The notes under the pieces: generated by a model
Told to the model about the DNA's origin: nothing
Seen by the model: the letters and a program-made list of their open reading frames with translations, nothing else
Database searches by the model: none
Made by a program: the position numbers and the translations under genes
Shown here: piece after piece, positions 1 to 11,569 of the stretch
Numbering within the stretch: the first letter of the stretch is position 1
How the letters are laid out: every line of letters begins with the position of its first letter
Source of the DNA: Kingdonia uniflora
Lineage: Eukaryota; Streptophyta; Magnoliopsida; Ranunculales; Circaeasteraceae
NCBI GenBank assembly: GCA_014058105.1
Contig: JACGCM010001594.1
Coordinates: 124,001 to 188,000, forward strand
DNA: 64,000 nucleotides
Reading direction: 5' to 3'

Positions 1-452
1 CAAGTCAAAACCACCTGTTTCTCACGAACTCAACAGTTACTCAGTTAATAGCCACTAACCACATTGTTCGGAGAACGTGCTCCAGCACGATAAAGAACTG
101 CGGAAGAGGCCTATATAATGAAAAAGTTCCAAAAGAGTCAAGGACTAGAAATAGATACGAGAAATCACTAGAAGGACTATATTTTATAATTTTCTCAACA
201 CTCCAAACTTTTTATTCACAAGATCAAATATTTTTAAGTCCAAAAATAACTTATAATAAGATATCATCAGCCTCAAGCAATAAAAATTAATATTACGGAA
301 CCCTCAACGCGAGGTCATGGTTTTTAACTAATTTATAGGTTTTCCACGCTAAATACCTGTGTCATTTCTTATTTACTAGATTGTAGCCACATGTACATTG
401 GTGTAAGGACTAATTCTAGGCCACGTCGAACTCATGAAATTATGCCATTATA
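1..452 (+). repeat. Element A 5' LTR, first ~165 bp outside the window
   Basis: It aligns base for base with 18085-18526, the inner and 3' part of A's 3' LTR, with about 10% differences by eye. The 3' copy is 608 bp, so about 165 bp lie upstream of base 1. It ends gccattata immediately before the PBS, where the 3' LTR copy ends gccattaca. Confidence 0.85.
112..118 (+). promoter_or_regulatory. TATA box of element A 5' LTR
   Basis: The tatataa follows a gaagaggcc block that is conserved in the LTRs of A (18195), C (complement of 35388-35396), D and the solo LTR. This is the expected site of the element's own promoter (U3/R boundary region). Confidence 0.7.
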
Positions 453-454
453 TT

Positions 455-470
455 TGGCACCGTCTGTGGG
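455..470 (+). other. Primer binding site of element A
   Basis: tggcaccgtctgtggg starts three bases after the LTR end with the required TGG (complement of tRNA CCA). Element C carries the matching site on the other strand at 35048-35060 (tggcaccgtctgc). I do not assign the primer tRNA because I cannot verify it. Confidence 0.75.
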
Positions 471-559
471 AAATAAATTATTTTCACCGTATCCTAAGAT
501 ATTCAATCACTCGATTACAACATTTCAATCACGGTCACATCCAGGCGATCAACTACAAG

Positions 560-2155
560 AGCTCAGCTCGATCTCTCAATCAAGCTGGAACAACTTTCAG
601 AGTTCCGAGTGAATCTCAACACTGAAGCAGAAAAGCGCAATGAGCTCGAACAATAATTAACTCGCGACCGAGATCTCTGTGAGAAAGAGATCGACGCCGA
701 ACGACAACCTCATTTGACAATGCTCAAATGAACCAAAGATCAAATGATAACAATACAGACTGCCATATAAGCTCTGCGGAACATTCAGCAGTCTCCTCCA
801 ACACGAGATCGTGATCAGGTGCTAGAAGCCTTCCGAATTTATGTATGGGAAAGATTAGGACCTCAAGGTGCCACTAACAAGGCTATTTACAGACATATTC
901 AGAATGAACCTCAATCTTCCATTCATTTGGGGGGGGGGGGGGCAAAGATTTAATCTAAAATCAGCCAATGTCACCGATGTTTCATCTGTCAAGAGGATAA
1001 ACAGAGACCTCTGCTACGAGTTCCAGCGCGAGATCATTTGTGCAAAGGTACCGGTACTCATAATCCGCAACCTCCTCTTCAAGCCGCTTAACCGATTGTC
1101 ATTATGTCACACAAGAGCATATGGACTAGCGTATTAAGGAGTTGATCAAAGTACAAGTTCTGGGTACTACCGACGACCTTACCAAGTTACAAGGAATTCT
1201 AATTGCCAAAGAACTATTTGATATGAATATTCCGAAAGGTTTCCATACTCCAAAAATTCACAAATACAAAGGTACCTATCCCAAGGAGCACATTCAACAA
1301 TACCGTGATTCGTTGGGATTGTACTTTAATCTCAGCCATATTCTCTACCGTCTGTTTGCCACAAGTCTGCAGGAGGAACCACTCCGATGGTTCTATTCTC
1401 TGCCTGAAGACTCCATATACACATTCGACTAGTTGCAGAAACAATTCATCAAGACATATGCTCACAACAGAGACAAAGAATAAAATTTGTATTCTCCTAT
1501 CAGTCTCAAGCAATCTAGCAGAGAGAAGCTTGAGGCATTCGCAAAGAAGTTCTTGGAGCTCGCGCGTAAAGTGGATAATCTTGATCAGAAAATTGTTGTT
1601 ACTGCTTTCACCAACGTACTCCAACTAGACTGCAAAGCCAAGGAGTGCCTCTTCCTCAATAAACTTGCGACCTTGGAGGATATGATCACCAAGGTTAATT
1701 GTTACGTCAACTTGGAAAGGATGATGTCTAAAAGGCATAAATCTACTAAATCTGTCCTTACCACGAAAGGTCTCTCTATAGATCGAAACACAGAACCTAA
1801 GGAGGACTAGGGTGACAAAAAATACGCCAAGGGAAGCACTGGTAACCCTCGGAAAGGCAGATCACATGTCAAACTGGTCCTCCCAAAGATTAATATTCGA
1901 ATCTCCAAAAAATTTCTAATCCTCACAAGGGATAAGCTCTACCGTCTCTCCCAACCATTGGAACCAATTGAGAGCCGACCATACTGCATGCACCATAAGG
2001 TAAAGCATCATTCTACTGACAATTGCTATGCTTTATTGAGGTTGCTCGAATACATTTTTAAAGCGGGACGGATACTCGAATATATTATCGACCTGGAATC
2101 ATACAAGGATGGCAACTATAAGAAGAAGCTTAAAGTTGTCCAGGTCGAAGATTAA
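560..2155 (+). pseudogene. gag: Element A gag, broken
   Basis: Gag is the capsid protein that packages element RNA. The leader part (about 560-720) reads as a charged, coil-like segment with stops. The core gag region (1142-1810, one frame with stops near 1432 and 1483) shows the WFYSLPEDSI motif and the family LxxxF pattern seen in plant retrotransposon gag proteins. A variant zinc knuckle follows at about 1985-2030, YCMHHKVKHHSTDNC, spaced C-x2-H-x4-H-x4-C. Odd point: a run of 14 G at 929-942 lies in the leader where element C has ordinary sequence. Element C gag (minus strand, 33560-34990) aligns throughout. Confidence 0.8.
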
Positions 2156-2386
2156 GCTGAGGAGAAGCATCTTTACCATATGCGCCACAACAACATGATC
2201 GATATCAATCAGATCACCAACTCAAGCAGATTTAAATATAGGAGAGTGTCAGAATGTTGCAATCTTATACCTCAAGATAATTAAGCTAAACTTTTACCTG
2301 AGTCGAGCAATCACCGGCTCAGAATATCATTCAAAGATTGCGATACTTGCCATGTCAAATTTCCCCATCATAATGTATTAGTCATA

Positions 2387-2815
2387 ATGCTCAAGATGAA
2401 AAAGTTTGTCATGCACACAATGATGATTGATACTGGCAGTGGTATTGAGATCCTCTTTCAGAGTACTATCGACCAAATGGGATTTCCGGATCAAGTTATT
2501 CAAAGCGACACCGATATTAGTGGATTCAATGGTTCTAAAGAAGAGCAAGTAGGGAAGATCATCTTACCTATTACTACAGGACCAACCACCATCAACGTCA
2601 TCTTCTATGTGATCAACGCCAAATCTCGTTATCTCGAGATTATGGGTCGCTGTTGGATTCATAATATGGAAGCAATTGCTTCCACCTATCATCAAGCACT
2701 CCACTTCAAACACAACGATGGTATCTATGAAATCAGGGGTAGTCAAAAGTTTTCTCAAGCTTCCAAAAATAACGTCTTTGCAGTTCTAGTTATCTTCGAC
2801 AAATATGATGCATAA
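2387..2815 (+). pseudogene. Element A aspartic protease region
   Basis: Retroviral-type aspartic protease that would cleave the Gag-Pol polyprotein. The catalytic DTGSG motif is intact near 2429 (MMIDTGSGIEILF). Downstream, the stretch YLEIMGRCWIHNMEAIAS matches the GR.WL.....ST.H pattern that follows the protease in plant gypsy elements, and it aligns with B (about 6960-7090) and C (about 32850-33340). The segment is open for 142 codons and ends at a stop before the RT linker, so it is a remnant of a longer polyprotein. Confidence 0.75.
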
Positions 2816-2854
2816 TAATTACAACAAGCTTATCACCCCGTTGATCAGCCTTCA

Positions 2855-4417
2855 ATGGAGGAGCCCACCGAATACATCAACATTGATGGACCAAGCAGAG
2901 GTACTTTTATCTATACTAAGCTAGTTCAACACAAAAAATATACTTTCATTCAGTTCTTACAACTAAATAAAGACATTTTTGTGTGGTCTTTCGAAGAAAT
3001 GCTTGGGGTCGATCCGGCTAAGGCATGTCACAATTTGGCAATCAACGTCAACGCCACCATAGTCAAACAGAAAAAGAAATGCCTATCACCATGACTGTGA
3101 AATGAAGTTAGCATGGAGCTTGAGAAATTGATTAAAGTGGGATTCATTCAAGAAGCTAAGTATCCAAATTGGATATCTAACATCGTCGCTGTCCCAAAGA
3201 AGAACGAAAAGGTTTGTGTTTGTACAGATTTTGCCAATCTCAGCAAACATACTCCAAAGGACAATTTTCCTCTTCCAAACATTCATCAGATCCTTGATTC
3301 TACAACAGGTCATGAAGTCTTATCTATGATGTACGCTATTTCAAAATATAATCAGATTTCACTCTTAGATGAAAATCTAGAAAAGACCACTTTCATCACT
3401 GATAGAGGACTTTATTGCTACAAAGTCATGCCCTTCGGACTCAAGAATGCAGGTGAAACTTATCAACGATTGATGACTACTATGTTCAAAACAGACCTTA
3501 GGAAAGTTGTAGAAGTATACATTGATGATCTCTTGTATAAGAGCGCACAGTCCATCAATCACATTTCAGATCTCAACATAATATTTAACATACTTCGATC
3601 TTACAGGATGCGTCTCAATCCCGATAAGTATCAATTCGGAGTATATTCAGGTCGATTTCTAGGCCACCTCAACAGCAAGAAGGGGATTGAGGCTGACCTA
3701 GATCTGATTCAGGCTCTCCTCAACATGCCATCTCCAAAAATAACAAAAGACGTTCAGAAACTTGCCATCAAGATTATGGCTATCAACCGTTTCATTTCAA
3801 AATCTTCAGAGTGCTGTCGTTGGCTGTTCCTATTACTCTGCGGTTGTACCATACGATGAAAATTTTAGCCAAATATAGAGGTTCAATGGAATTCAAAATG
3901 CGAGGCAGCTTTTCAAGATCTCACAACCAATTTGACGAAGTCTCCCATCATGAGCACCCCAATAGATAATGAGGAACTGATTATCTACCTCACAGTTACA
4001 TATACTTTACTCAGTTCGGTTCTCATTTGACTTAAAGGGAAAATTGAGAAGCCAGTCTACTTCATCAACAAAACCCTCACTTTAGCAAAAATGAGGTACT
4101 CTAAAATGGAGAAACTTCTTCTCACTCTTATTTATACTTCACAAAAGCTCAAACACTACTTCCAAGCTCATTCAGTCAAAGTCATGACGAACTACCCACT
4201 TCGGGAAGTTCTATCCAAGAAAGAAAAATTAAGAAGAATCCAACAATGGTCAGTCAGCTTGGGAGAACATGATATCAAGTTCGAACAATGTCATTCCAAA
4301 AAAGGGCAGGCCGTGGCCGATTACCTCCAGAATTTTCCAGTGGAAGATCCCGAGTGGGAGGACCACGATCTTGACCTTTTAGAGGAAGTTACAGAAGATC
4401 CACCCCAAATCATTTAA
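2855..4417 (+). pseudogene. Element A reverse transcriptase and RT-linked RNase H
   Basis: Copies element RNA into DNA. One frame runs through 2855, 3113 and 4091, broken by stops near 3092, 3857 and 4028. Visible motifs: VDPAKACHNLAI linker, WISNIVAVPKKN, MPFGLKNAG and the active site VYIDDLL near 3511 (catalytic Asp pair kept). FLGHL and a thumb region follow, then the first RNase H (4091-4417) with HSKKGQAVADY near its end. The usual CVDFTDLN palm motif is changed to CTDFANLS. It aligns along its whole length with B and with the damaged C copy. Confidence 0.85.
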
Positions 4418-4439
4418 CGAGCGAGCAGAATAGATTACA

Positions 4440-4820
4440 AGGAAGGGGTGAAGACTTCTTACTGATGGATCAGAAGGACCCGCAGGGTCAGGAATTGGAA
4501 TCATACTGATTACTTCTTCCAATGAAAGAATTGAAAAATCAATCTGCCTAGATTTTGAGGGCTCAAATAATGTTACCGAGTACAAAGCTCTCATTCATAG
4601 ACTCGATCTCGCCCTCGAGGTCGGCGTCCTCAAACTCTTCGTTTATACAGATTCACTACTCATCGTCCACCATTACTCTAGGCAATACAAGAAGAATAAC
4701 AAGATGATCAAATATGAAGCCCTCATTGCAGATAGGATGAGCAAGTTTGTGCAAGCAACTCTTAATCAAAGTGATTTTAGAATAGGCAAAAATAGACATG
4801 CCGATTCCTTGCCATAGGTA
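4440..4820 (+). pseudogene. Element A second (archaeal-type) RNase H
   Basis: A second RNase H after the RT-linked one is a hallmark of Tat-lineage elements (established knowledge). Visible: LLTDGSEGPAGSGIGI with the DGS start, EYKALIHRLDLALEVGV with the expected Glu, and FVYTDSLL with the next acidic residue. RHADSLP closes the domain. There is a frame change near 4440 and a stop near 4817, so it is not translatable as it stands. Confidence 0.7.
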
Positions 4821-4829
4821 GCGGGGGTT

Positions 4830-6064
4830 TTGGGCACAGAAGTTCGATATCTCAGAATCGAAGTGATTTTAACCCCCAACATTAATCGTATTTTTGTATG
4901 CGCGATCAACACTGGGGGCGATAAAGGGGGAGACGATGACTGGCAAAAGCCTTTCTTAGTTTATCTCAGCATCAACAATAAATGTGAAGGACCACTTTCA
5001 GCAGATCTGAAGATGCGCCGACAGCTGATTGACAACTCGAAGTGCTACACCAATCAAAATGGTACCTTGTACTGCCGTTCAGTCACGGGGCCTTACCTTA
5101 AGTGTATCTTCAAGAAGAAAGAGGACGTGATGCTCTGCAATTTACACGAAGGTACTTGTGGCTCACATGCTGCAGGTCGATCATTAGCAAATAGAGCCAT
5201 TGCACAGGAAGTATTCTGGCCTGGTATGCGCAAGCAAGCAGAAGAGTACTCACGCAAATGTGATGCATGTCAGCGATATGAAAAGATGATACGCTCCCCT
5301 GCGCTCGAACTCCATGCAAGAAAGGTGTTTTGGCCATTCAAAAGATGGTCACTCGATCTCGTCGACAAATTTCCTAATTCTTCAGGTAACCGCCGCCACC
5401 GCCTCGTAGCTACCAATTATTTTACAAAATGGGTAGAAACAGTTCTACTCAATTGAACTAGAAAAGAAAATGTTATCTCTTTTACCTGGGAATACATCAT
5501 CACTCAGTTTGGGCACCCCCACCAAATTCGTATCGATAATGGGCCTCAATTTGTAGGAGAAAAGGTCGCAGCTTTCCATAGCCAACACAACATCATTCAC
5601 TCACCATCCAGAAAAAAGGGAATTGGGTTCGCGAACTCCCTCATTTCTTATTGGCATATCGTACCACTCAACGATAGTCGGCAGGCTGCACTCCATTCCT
5701 CCTTGCTTATGGCATTTAGACCATCATTCCTTCTGAATATCATCACTCAGTCAAAGATCACGAGCTAACTGACGAGGAAAATGAGTTTAAATTGGCCTAT
5801 AATCTTAATTGGATCGATATAACCAGGGAACGCACAATCGCTAACCTAGGTCGATATCACCATATGCTAGCCAATTTGTACATTAAACGAGTCAGAAGCT
5901 ATACATTCCAAATTAATGATCTTGTACTCAGAGAAATACCTCAACACTACAAAAAGTCTCATGCTGGGAAACTTGCAGACAATTGGGAGGGTCCATTCCA
6001 TATCACAGGTCTCTCAGGCCTGAGATCATATTATCTCATGATAGAAGATGGCGTCCAAATCTAG
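4830..6064 (+). pseudogene. Element A integrase, catalytic Glu block deleted
   Basis: Integrase joins the cDNA to the genome. The N-terminal zinc finger keeps its His/His/Cys/Cys pattern (LHEGTCGSH ... KCDACQRY, about 5140-5280). The first catalytic Asp is in WSLDLVDKF and the second in IDNGPQF (about 5536). After HNIIHSPS the sequence jumps straight to the KKG segment. The PYYPQGN...E block carrying the third catalytic residue, present in B and E, is missing. A stop near 5456 and frame changes follow. The C-terminal part (5792-6064) keeps the GKL...WEGPF motif and has no chromodomain. Confidence 0.8.
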
Positions 6065-6269
6065 AGTCCTTGGAACACTAGGAGACCAAAATAATATTAT
6101 CGTTAGGTCCCTCACTACTCCATTTCAGTTTCTCGTTTCTCATTCCAAAAGTGTGATTTCTATCTCCATCTAATGTACATCCTTTTTCTAAAATCAATGA
6201 ACCTTGCAAGTTTTCTTCATACATTTCTCTACTTTGAAGACATTACATAGATTAAATCATAGATAATAC

Positions 6270-6780
6270 TAGCTTTCAATCGACATCACTGTAGTTAAAT
6301 CAATAAGACACTTGGTTTGGCTGACTCTACTAAATCTCCTACGATTAGAGCAAGGTAGCACTTGTTTTTAATTAACAGACTCTACCAGACATAAGATAAA
6401 GTAAAGGTAACACTAGCTTTCATCACTTTCAATATGTCTGCGACATCATACCAATTAAATAAATAATACACTTGGTTTGGCTGACTCTACTAAATCTCCT
6501 GCTATTAGAACAAGGTAAAACTTTTTTTTACTCAAAAGACTCTACCAGACATAAGATAAAGCAAAGGTAAAACTAGCTTTTATCTCTTTTAATATGTCTG
6601 CAACATTCTATCGGTTTGATCAAGGTTATGCTTGATTGACTGACTCTACTCAACTCCTTGATTAAAATAAAGGTGATACTAGTTTTTAATCGAAGAGATT
6701 AGCCAGGCATAAGAAAAAGCATAGGTAAAACTAACTTTCATCTCTCTACATGTCTACGATACATATTATTCCTTTTTCAG
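6270..6780 (+). repeat. Element A 3' tandem repeats, ~160-bp unit, about 3 copies
   Basis: The block cttggtttggctgactctac recurs at 6311 and 6471 and, diverged, near 6630. The partner gactctaccagacataag recurs between them. The array starts about 200 bp after pol. It shares short motifs (gactctaccagacataagataaagcaaagg) with the differently sized array of element C, in the equivalent place. Repeat-bearing 3' regions are known in Tat elements. Confidence 0.8.
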
Positions 6781-6795
6781 GTTTATATGCAACCA

Positions 6796-6950
6796 CTACA
6801 ATGCAGTTTTTTCTATTATGGGGGTGTCCGCTTTGCTTACCATTATAGCAGAAGGTCAACTAGCCATGAATTCTTGAGCTCAAGCAATTACAACAGTCCT
6901 GCCCTCCTCTATCATTTTAGCAGTTTGAGGGCTAGTCACACTCCAAACCA
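6796..6950 (-). pseudogene. Element A: last ~50 codons of the large antisense gene
   Basis: Read on the minus strand this aligns with the C-terminal tail of the large antisense gene in C (to 29198) and D (to 58383): a GR(T/V)xV segment, a FMA motif, and a tail ending just before the tandem repeats, with the stop at 6796-6798. The rest of the gene is absent because the sequence changes to element B at about 6951. The reading includes in-frame stops. Confidence 0.6.
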
Positions 6951-6954
6951 GCTT

Positions 6955-8704
6955 TCTTGCCATCGACAAGAAATTTGAATACCTCGGCATCCTTGGCCGC
7001 GACTGGCTCCATGCCATGCGAACCATAACTTCGACTTACCACCAAACCCTTTGTTTCATTACCCCCTGTGGTACGTGGAAATTGAAAGGTTCCCAACGCC
7101 TTGCCCACTCATGTGAGCATCCAGAGATCGATCAGACCAGAAAACTTGTCAAACAACCATAGCAATCAATGCCTCTCTTCACCCCCATACCCTCGACACC
7201 AGCTACCACACCCATCAAACCCACTGTTTATATCGAACTCGACGGTCCTGGTCGAGGGACATTCATTGGTACTTTTCTAGAATAGGCCGAAAGTCCCAAA
7301 CTCGCAAACTTCCTTCGATTAAATAAAGATGTATTCGCCTGTAATTTCCATAAGATGCCTGGTATCGACCCCTTCCTAGCCTGTCATCGCCTCGATCTCA
7401 CCCCTCACTCTATAACAGTAAAGCAGAAGAAGCGCACATTGGCCCCACGAATTCACGATGCCATCAACCTTGAAGTAGACAAACTCCTAGCCGCGGGGTT
7501 CATCAGGGAAGTCAAGTACGCTGACTGGATATCCAATATTGTTGCGGCCCAAAAGAAGAACGGCAAGATCCAAATCTGTGTCGACTTTACAGACCTCAAC
7601 AAGCACACGCCAAAAGACATCATCCCCATACCAATCATTTTAGTACACCTGGATGCCACTGCCAGACATGAGTGACTATCAATGATAGACGCGGCTTTGG
7701 GTTACAATCAGGTACCCCTCATCCCTGAGGATCAACTTAAAGCTTCTTTTATCACTGAACAAGGCCTTTATTGTTTTAACGTAATGCCTTTCGGCCTCAA
7801 AAATATGGGGGCCACTTACCAATGGCTTGTTACAACCATGTTCAAACATTTGCTTGGCAAGTTAGTTGAAGTTTACATCGATGACATGTTATTCAAAAGC
7901 CTTTAAAAACATACCCACATTCAAGACCTAACCGAAATTTTCTCGATACTTTGAACATATAATATGAAACTTAACCCAGACAAATGGCAGTTCGGTGTTA
8001 CCTCTGTCAAATTCGTAGGTCACCTCATTAGAAAAAGAGGTATCGAGATCAACCCTACTTATATCCGACCCCTCAACGATATGCCTTCTTCCCGAACCAA
8101 AAAAGATGTCCAAAAGGTAGCTGGTAAGATAACAGCCCTCAACCGCTTTATTTCAAAATCCTCAGACCGATGTGCTTGGCTTTTCTCCCTCTTACGCGAC
8201 AAAGGTGCCCACAAGGCCAAAAATAAAAACAACCTTGATATCAATTGGTCACCCAACAGTAAATATGCCTTCCTCGAACTTAAAACATACCTTTGTCGAC
8301 ATCCCATTATTAGCACCCCCGTCGAAGGTGAAACGCATTCTTTATACCTCGTTGTTACCGACACTTCTATCAGTTCACTCCTCATTTAACTCGAATCTAG
8401 CATCGAGAAACCTATATACTTTATCAACAAAACTCTGACATCTGCAGAGACTCGATACAAATAACTTATGTGTTTGTTCCTCACCCTGATCTACACTTCT
8501 CGAAAACTCAAACCATATTTTCAAGCACAACCTATCTGTGTTATTACAAGTTACCCCCTTCAAGAAGTACTCGACAAGAAAGAAAAATCTAGATGGGTAC
8601 AGCAGTGGTTTATTTATCATGGTGAACACCACATCATGTTTGAGAAGCAGATATCCCACAAAGGCCAAGCAGTCACCGATTTTCTTGCCGACTTTCCAGT
8701 ATAA
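6955..8704 (+). pseudogene. Element B protease tail, reverse transcriptase and RNase H
   Basis: It begins with FEYLGILGRDWLHAMR, the post-protease segment. The RT follows with WISNIVAAQKKNG, ICVDFTDLNKHTPKD, SFITEQGLYCFNVMPFGL and the intact active site VYIDDML (about 7870). The first RNase H ends with HKGQAVTDFLADFPV. Single stops break it near 7677, 7904, 8387 and 8463, mostly in a frame that can be followed, so this is the best preserved RT in the window. A stop also lies near 7160 in the linker. Confidence 0.85.
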
Positions 8705-9200
8705 GATATTGACTGGGAGGATCACAAAGATGACCTACCCGAAGACCAACCCGAACAGATCGACCCCTAGAAGCCTAACACAGGTTAACACCTCTTTACA
8801 GATGGATCCCCTAGACCTAATGGTTCAAGGATCGGAGTTGTCCTGGTTACCCCTACCAATGATTGAATTAAAAAAAACCATCAAGTTAAACTTTGAATGC
8901 TCTAACAACGAGGCTGAGTATGAAGCCTTGATCCATGGCCTTGACCTGGAACACGAACTTGGTGTCCCTAAACTTATAGTATTTACAGACTCCCAACTTT
9001 TGCAAATACAATACACCGGTGAAAATCAGGCCAATGGTCGTATGGCTGAGTATGTTGCTCTCGTCCGCCAGCGCATGAACTGTTTTCCAAAAAAATATTC
9101 TATTACTCATTACCCTCGAGGTATAAGTAGACATGCCGATGCCCTCACCTACATAGCAGCCATGTTAGGCCAATCCAAATCTCGAACACTGCATATTGAA
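8705..9200 (+). pseudogene. Element B second (archaeal-type) RNase H
   Basis: The order is HLFTDGSPRPNGSRIG, then NNEAEYEALIHGLDLEHE, then IVFTDSQLL and SRHADALTYIA. These carry the acidic residues of a second RNase H in the same order as in A. Stops lie near 8768 and 8790. The long open stretch from 8538 to 9341 covers most of the domain. Confidence 0.75.
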
Positions 9201-10550
9201 GTACACGAACGCCCAAGTATCGACCAGATGGAAGTCAATGCCATTAATACTAGGGGCGAGAGTCTCGATCCAGACAACTGGCAAACACCATTTCTTGCTT
9301 ACTTTAATAGTTCTACTATCCCAGAGGACCCCAAAGCTTAATGTTTATTACTAGAAAACTGCCGCAGATACACTATCCTCAAAGGCAAGTTACGTCGCAA
9401 ATCCCCAAACGACGTTTACCTCCGGTGCATCTCTCAAAACAGAGCCACTAAAATTCTTGCCAAACTTCATGAAGGCACCTACAATGTTCACACTGCTGGT
9501 CGATCTATGACCCTTCGAGCCATATCCCATGGTTTGTTCTGGCCCAATATGAAGAAATAGGCTGAAGAGTACGCCAAACACTATGACAAATGCCAACGCC
9601 ATGCCCACGACATCCATAACCCTTTGCAAGACTCCCATTACAGTTAAGTCTCTTAGCCATTCAAACGGTTGGCCATCGATCTTGTGGGTCTCTTTCACAA
9701 AGCCTCGGGTAGCGGAGAAAATATTCTTGTGGCAACAGATTACTTTACCAAATGGGTTGAAGCCGTGCCTTAATGTCTAACCAGAGGGGAAGAAGTCATC
9801 AAGTTTCAATGGGAAAATATCATTACACGCTTCGGCTACCCTCATATGATCTGATGTGACAATGGCCCACAGTTCATTGGAAATAAAGTGTACAATTTCC
9901 TTAAAAAGTACAACATCATCCTCTCCCTTTCAACACCTTACTATCCTCAGGGGAATGGTCAGGTCAAAGCTATTAACAAAACTATAGTCGACGGTCTTAA
10001 AAGGCGGGTCAATGAGAAGAAAGGATACTAGGTCTAGGAACTATAACATGCACTCTGGGCTTATCAAACTATATTACGAAAGGCAACGGTATGCACACCG
10101 TTCCTTCTAGCCTATGGTACCAAAGCGGTTCTACCTACTCAATTTGAAGTACCAACACACGATCCCAGCCTCCCAAATGAAGATAATGAGTTTAAACTCG
10201 GATACAATATGCTATGGATCGACGAGACTGGAGACTGAGCCTTCGTAAACCTCGGTTATTACCATCTCTCTCTTCAGAAGTCATACAACAAATGATTTTG
10301 TCCACGCAGTTTCAATATTAGAGATTTGGTACTTCGGCGAGTCACACCCTCGACAAAGCCTCACAATGCCGGTAAGCTAGCCAAATCCAGGGAAGGACCT
10401 TATGTCGTATATGATAAAACCAACAAAAGATCCTATTATCTGATGACCGAAGCAGAAGAGACTCTACCCAATCTGTGGGACACCATGCAGTTAGCATCAT
10501 ACAACAGGCCATGGCCTCCATCTTGTTCAACTGATGTAAATAAAGTATAA
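9201..10550 (+). pseudogene. Element B integrase with Glu-to-Lys change at the third catalytic site
   Basis: The zinc finger has LHEGTYNVH and then HYDKCQRH, so one zinc-binding Cys appears replaced by Tyr. The catalytic core shows LAIDLVGLF (first Asp) and CDNGPQF (second Asp). The third position reads YYPQGNGQVKAINK where relatives have Glu, a Lys substitution. The C-terminal GKL...REGPY motif is present near 10370. Stops lie near 9340, 9560, 9650, 9772, 9850, 10030 and 10235, so it is inactive. Confidence 0.8.
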
Positions 10551-10589
10551 TTAATGAACATGTTTTTCCTCTGAACTTTGTATCCTGTC

Positions 10590-11240
10590 TTCCAGTGAAT
10601 TTCTTGGCCTAACCTAATTATTACGTCAACCCTTCGACCAAACTGATACTTGGGGGTGGCCTTGAAGCTTTTAAAGTCTCCAAGTTCGAGCAAACTCGAG
10701 AGGTATGAATGGTCGACATACCGGACCCTCAGGAATGCATTAGGGGCGACCACATTATGCTTTATTTAGGCTCAGGCCTTCGAAGTCCATTGAATTTCTT
10801 GGCCTAACCTATGTATCATGTCAATACTTCGACCAGACTAATACTTGAGGGCGACCTCAAAGTTTTCCAAGTCTCCAAATTCGAGCAAACCCGAGGGGTA
10901 TGAATGGTCGACTAACCGGACCCTCAAAAATGGATTGGGGCAACCACGTTATGCTTCGTTTAGGCTCAGGCCTTTGAAGTCTAGTAAATTTCTTGGCCTA
11001 ACCTAAGTATTATGTCAACTGTTCGACCAGACTAATACTTAGGGGCGACCTAGAGTTTTTCAAGTCTCCAAATTCGAGATAACTAGAGTGGTACGAATGG
11101 TCGAAATACTGGACCCTCAGGAATGCATTGGGGATGACCACATTATGCTCCGTTTAGGATCAGGCCTTCGAAGTCCAGTTAATTTCTTGGCCTTACTGGT
11201 ACTTGGGGGCAACCTCGAAGCTTCTCAAGGTTCTAGTTCA
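10590..11240 (+). repeat. Element B 3' tandem repeats, ~194-bp unit, about 3.3 copies
   Basis: aatttcttggcctaacct recurs at intervals of 195, 194 and 194 bp (starts about 10597, 10792, 10986, 11180). Between them run tacttgggggcgacct and aaccggaccctcaggaatgc. It lies directly after pol, in the same place as the unrelated arrays of A, C and E. Confidence 0.85.
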
Positions 11241-11569
11241 AACCCTATTGCAAACAATCTATACCTCCAATATACACAAATACAAGTGTTCAGGAATATA
11301 AACAATTCAACTACAGTCAACTCAAGTCTATTACATTTGAACAATTCAAATCAAACACAGACATGCAGTTCAAGCTCAAAAAAGTTACAGCACGTTTAAA
11401 TATAAACCATTACTCAAAGTATTCCAACACCACAACGAGATCAGAGAAAAGAGTCTTTGTTACAGCAAGATAACAACTATAGTACCTCATACAGGAATGG
11501 CCACATCACCTCCTTCCACAGTCTCTTCCGTAGCAATACCTCCATTAGCTGCAATATTAAGATTTGGCC

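Noticed and set aside
1214..1624. 136-codon minus-strand open frame opposite A gag
   Set aside because: Shadow of gag; the plus strand carries the conserved gag motifs and element C confirms that frame.
3113..3859. RT regions as integrated plant pararetrovirus
   Set aside because: LTRs, PBS, integrase with zinc finger and target duplications show LTR retrotransposons.
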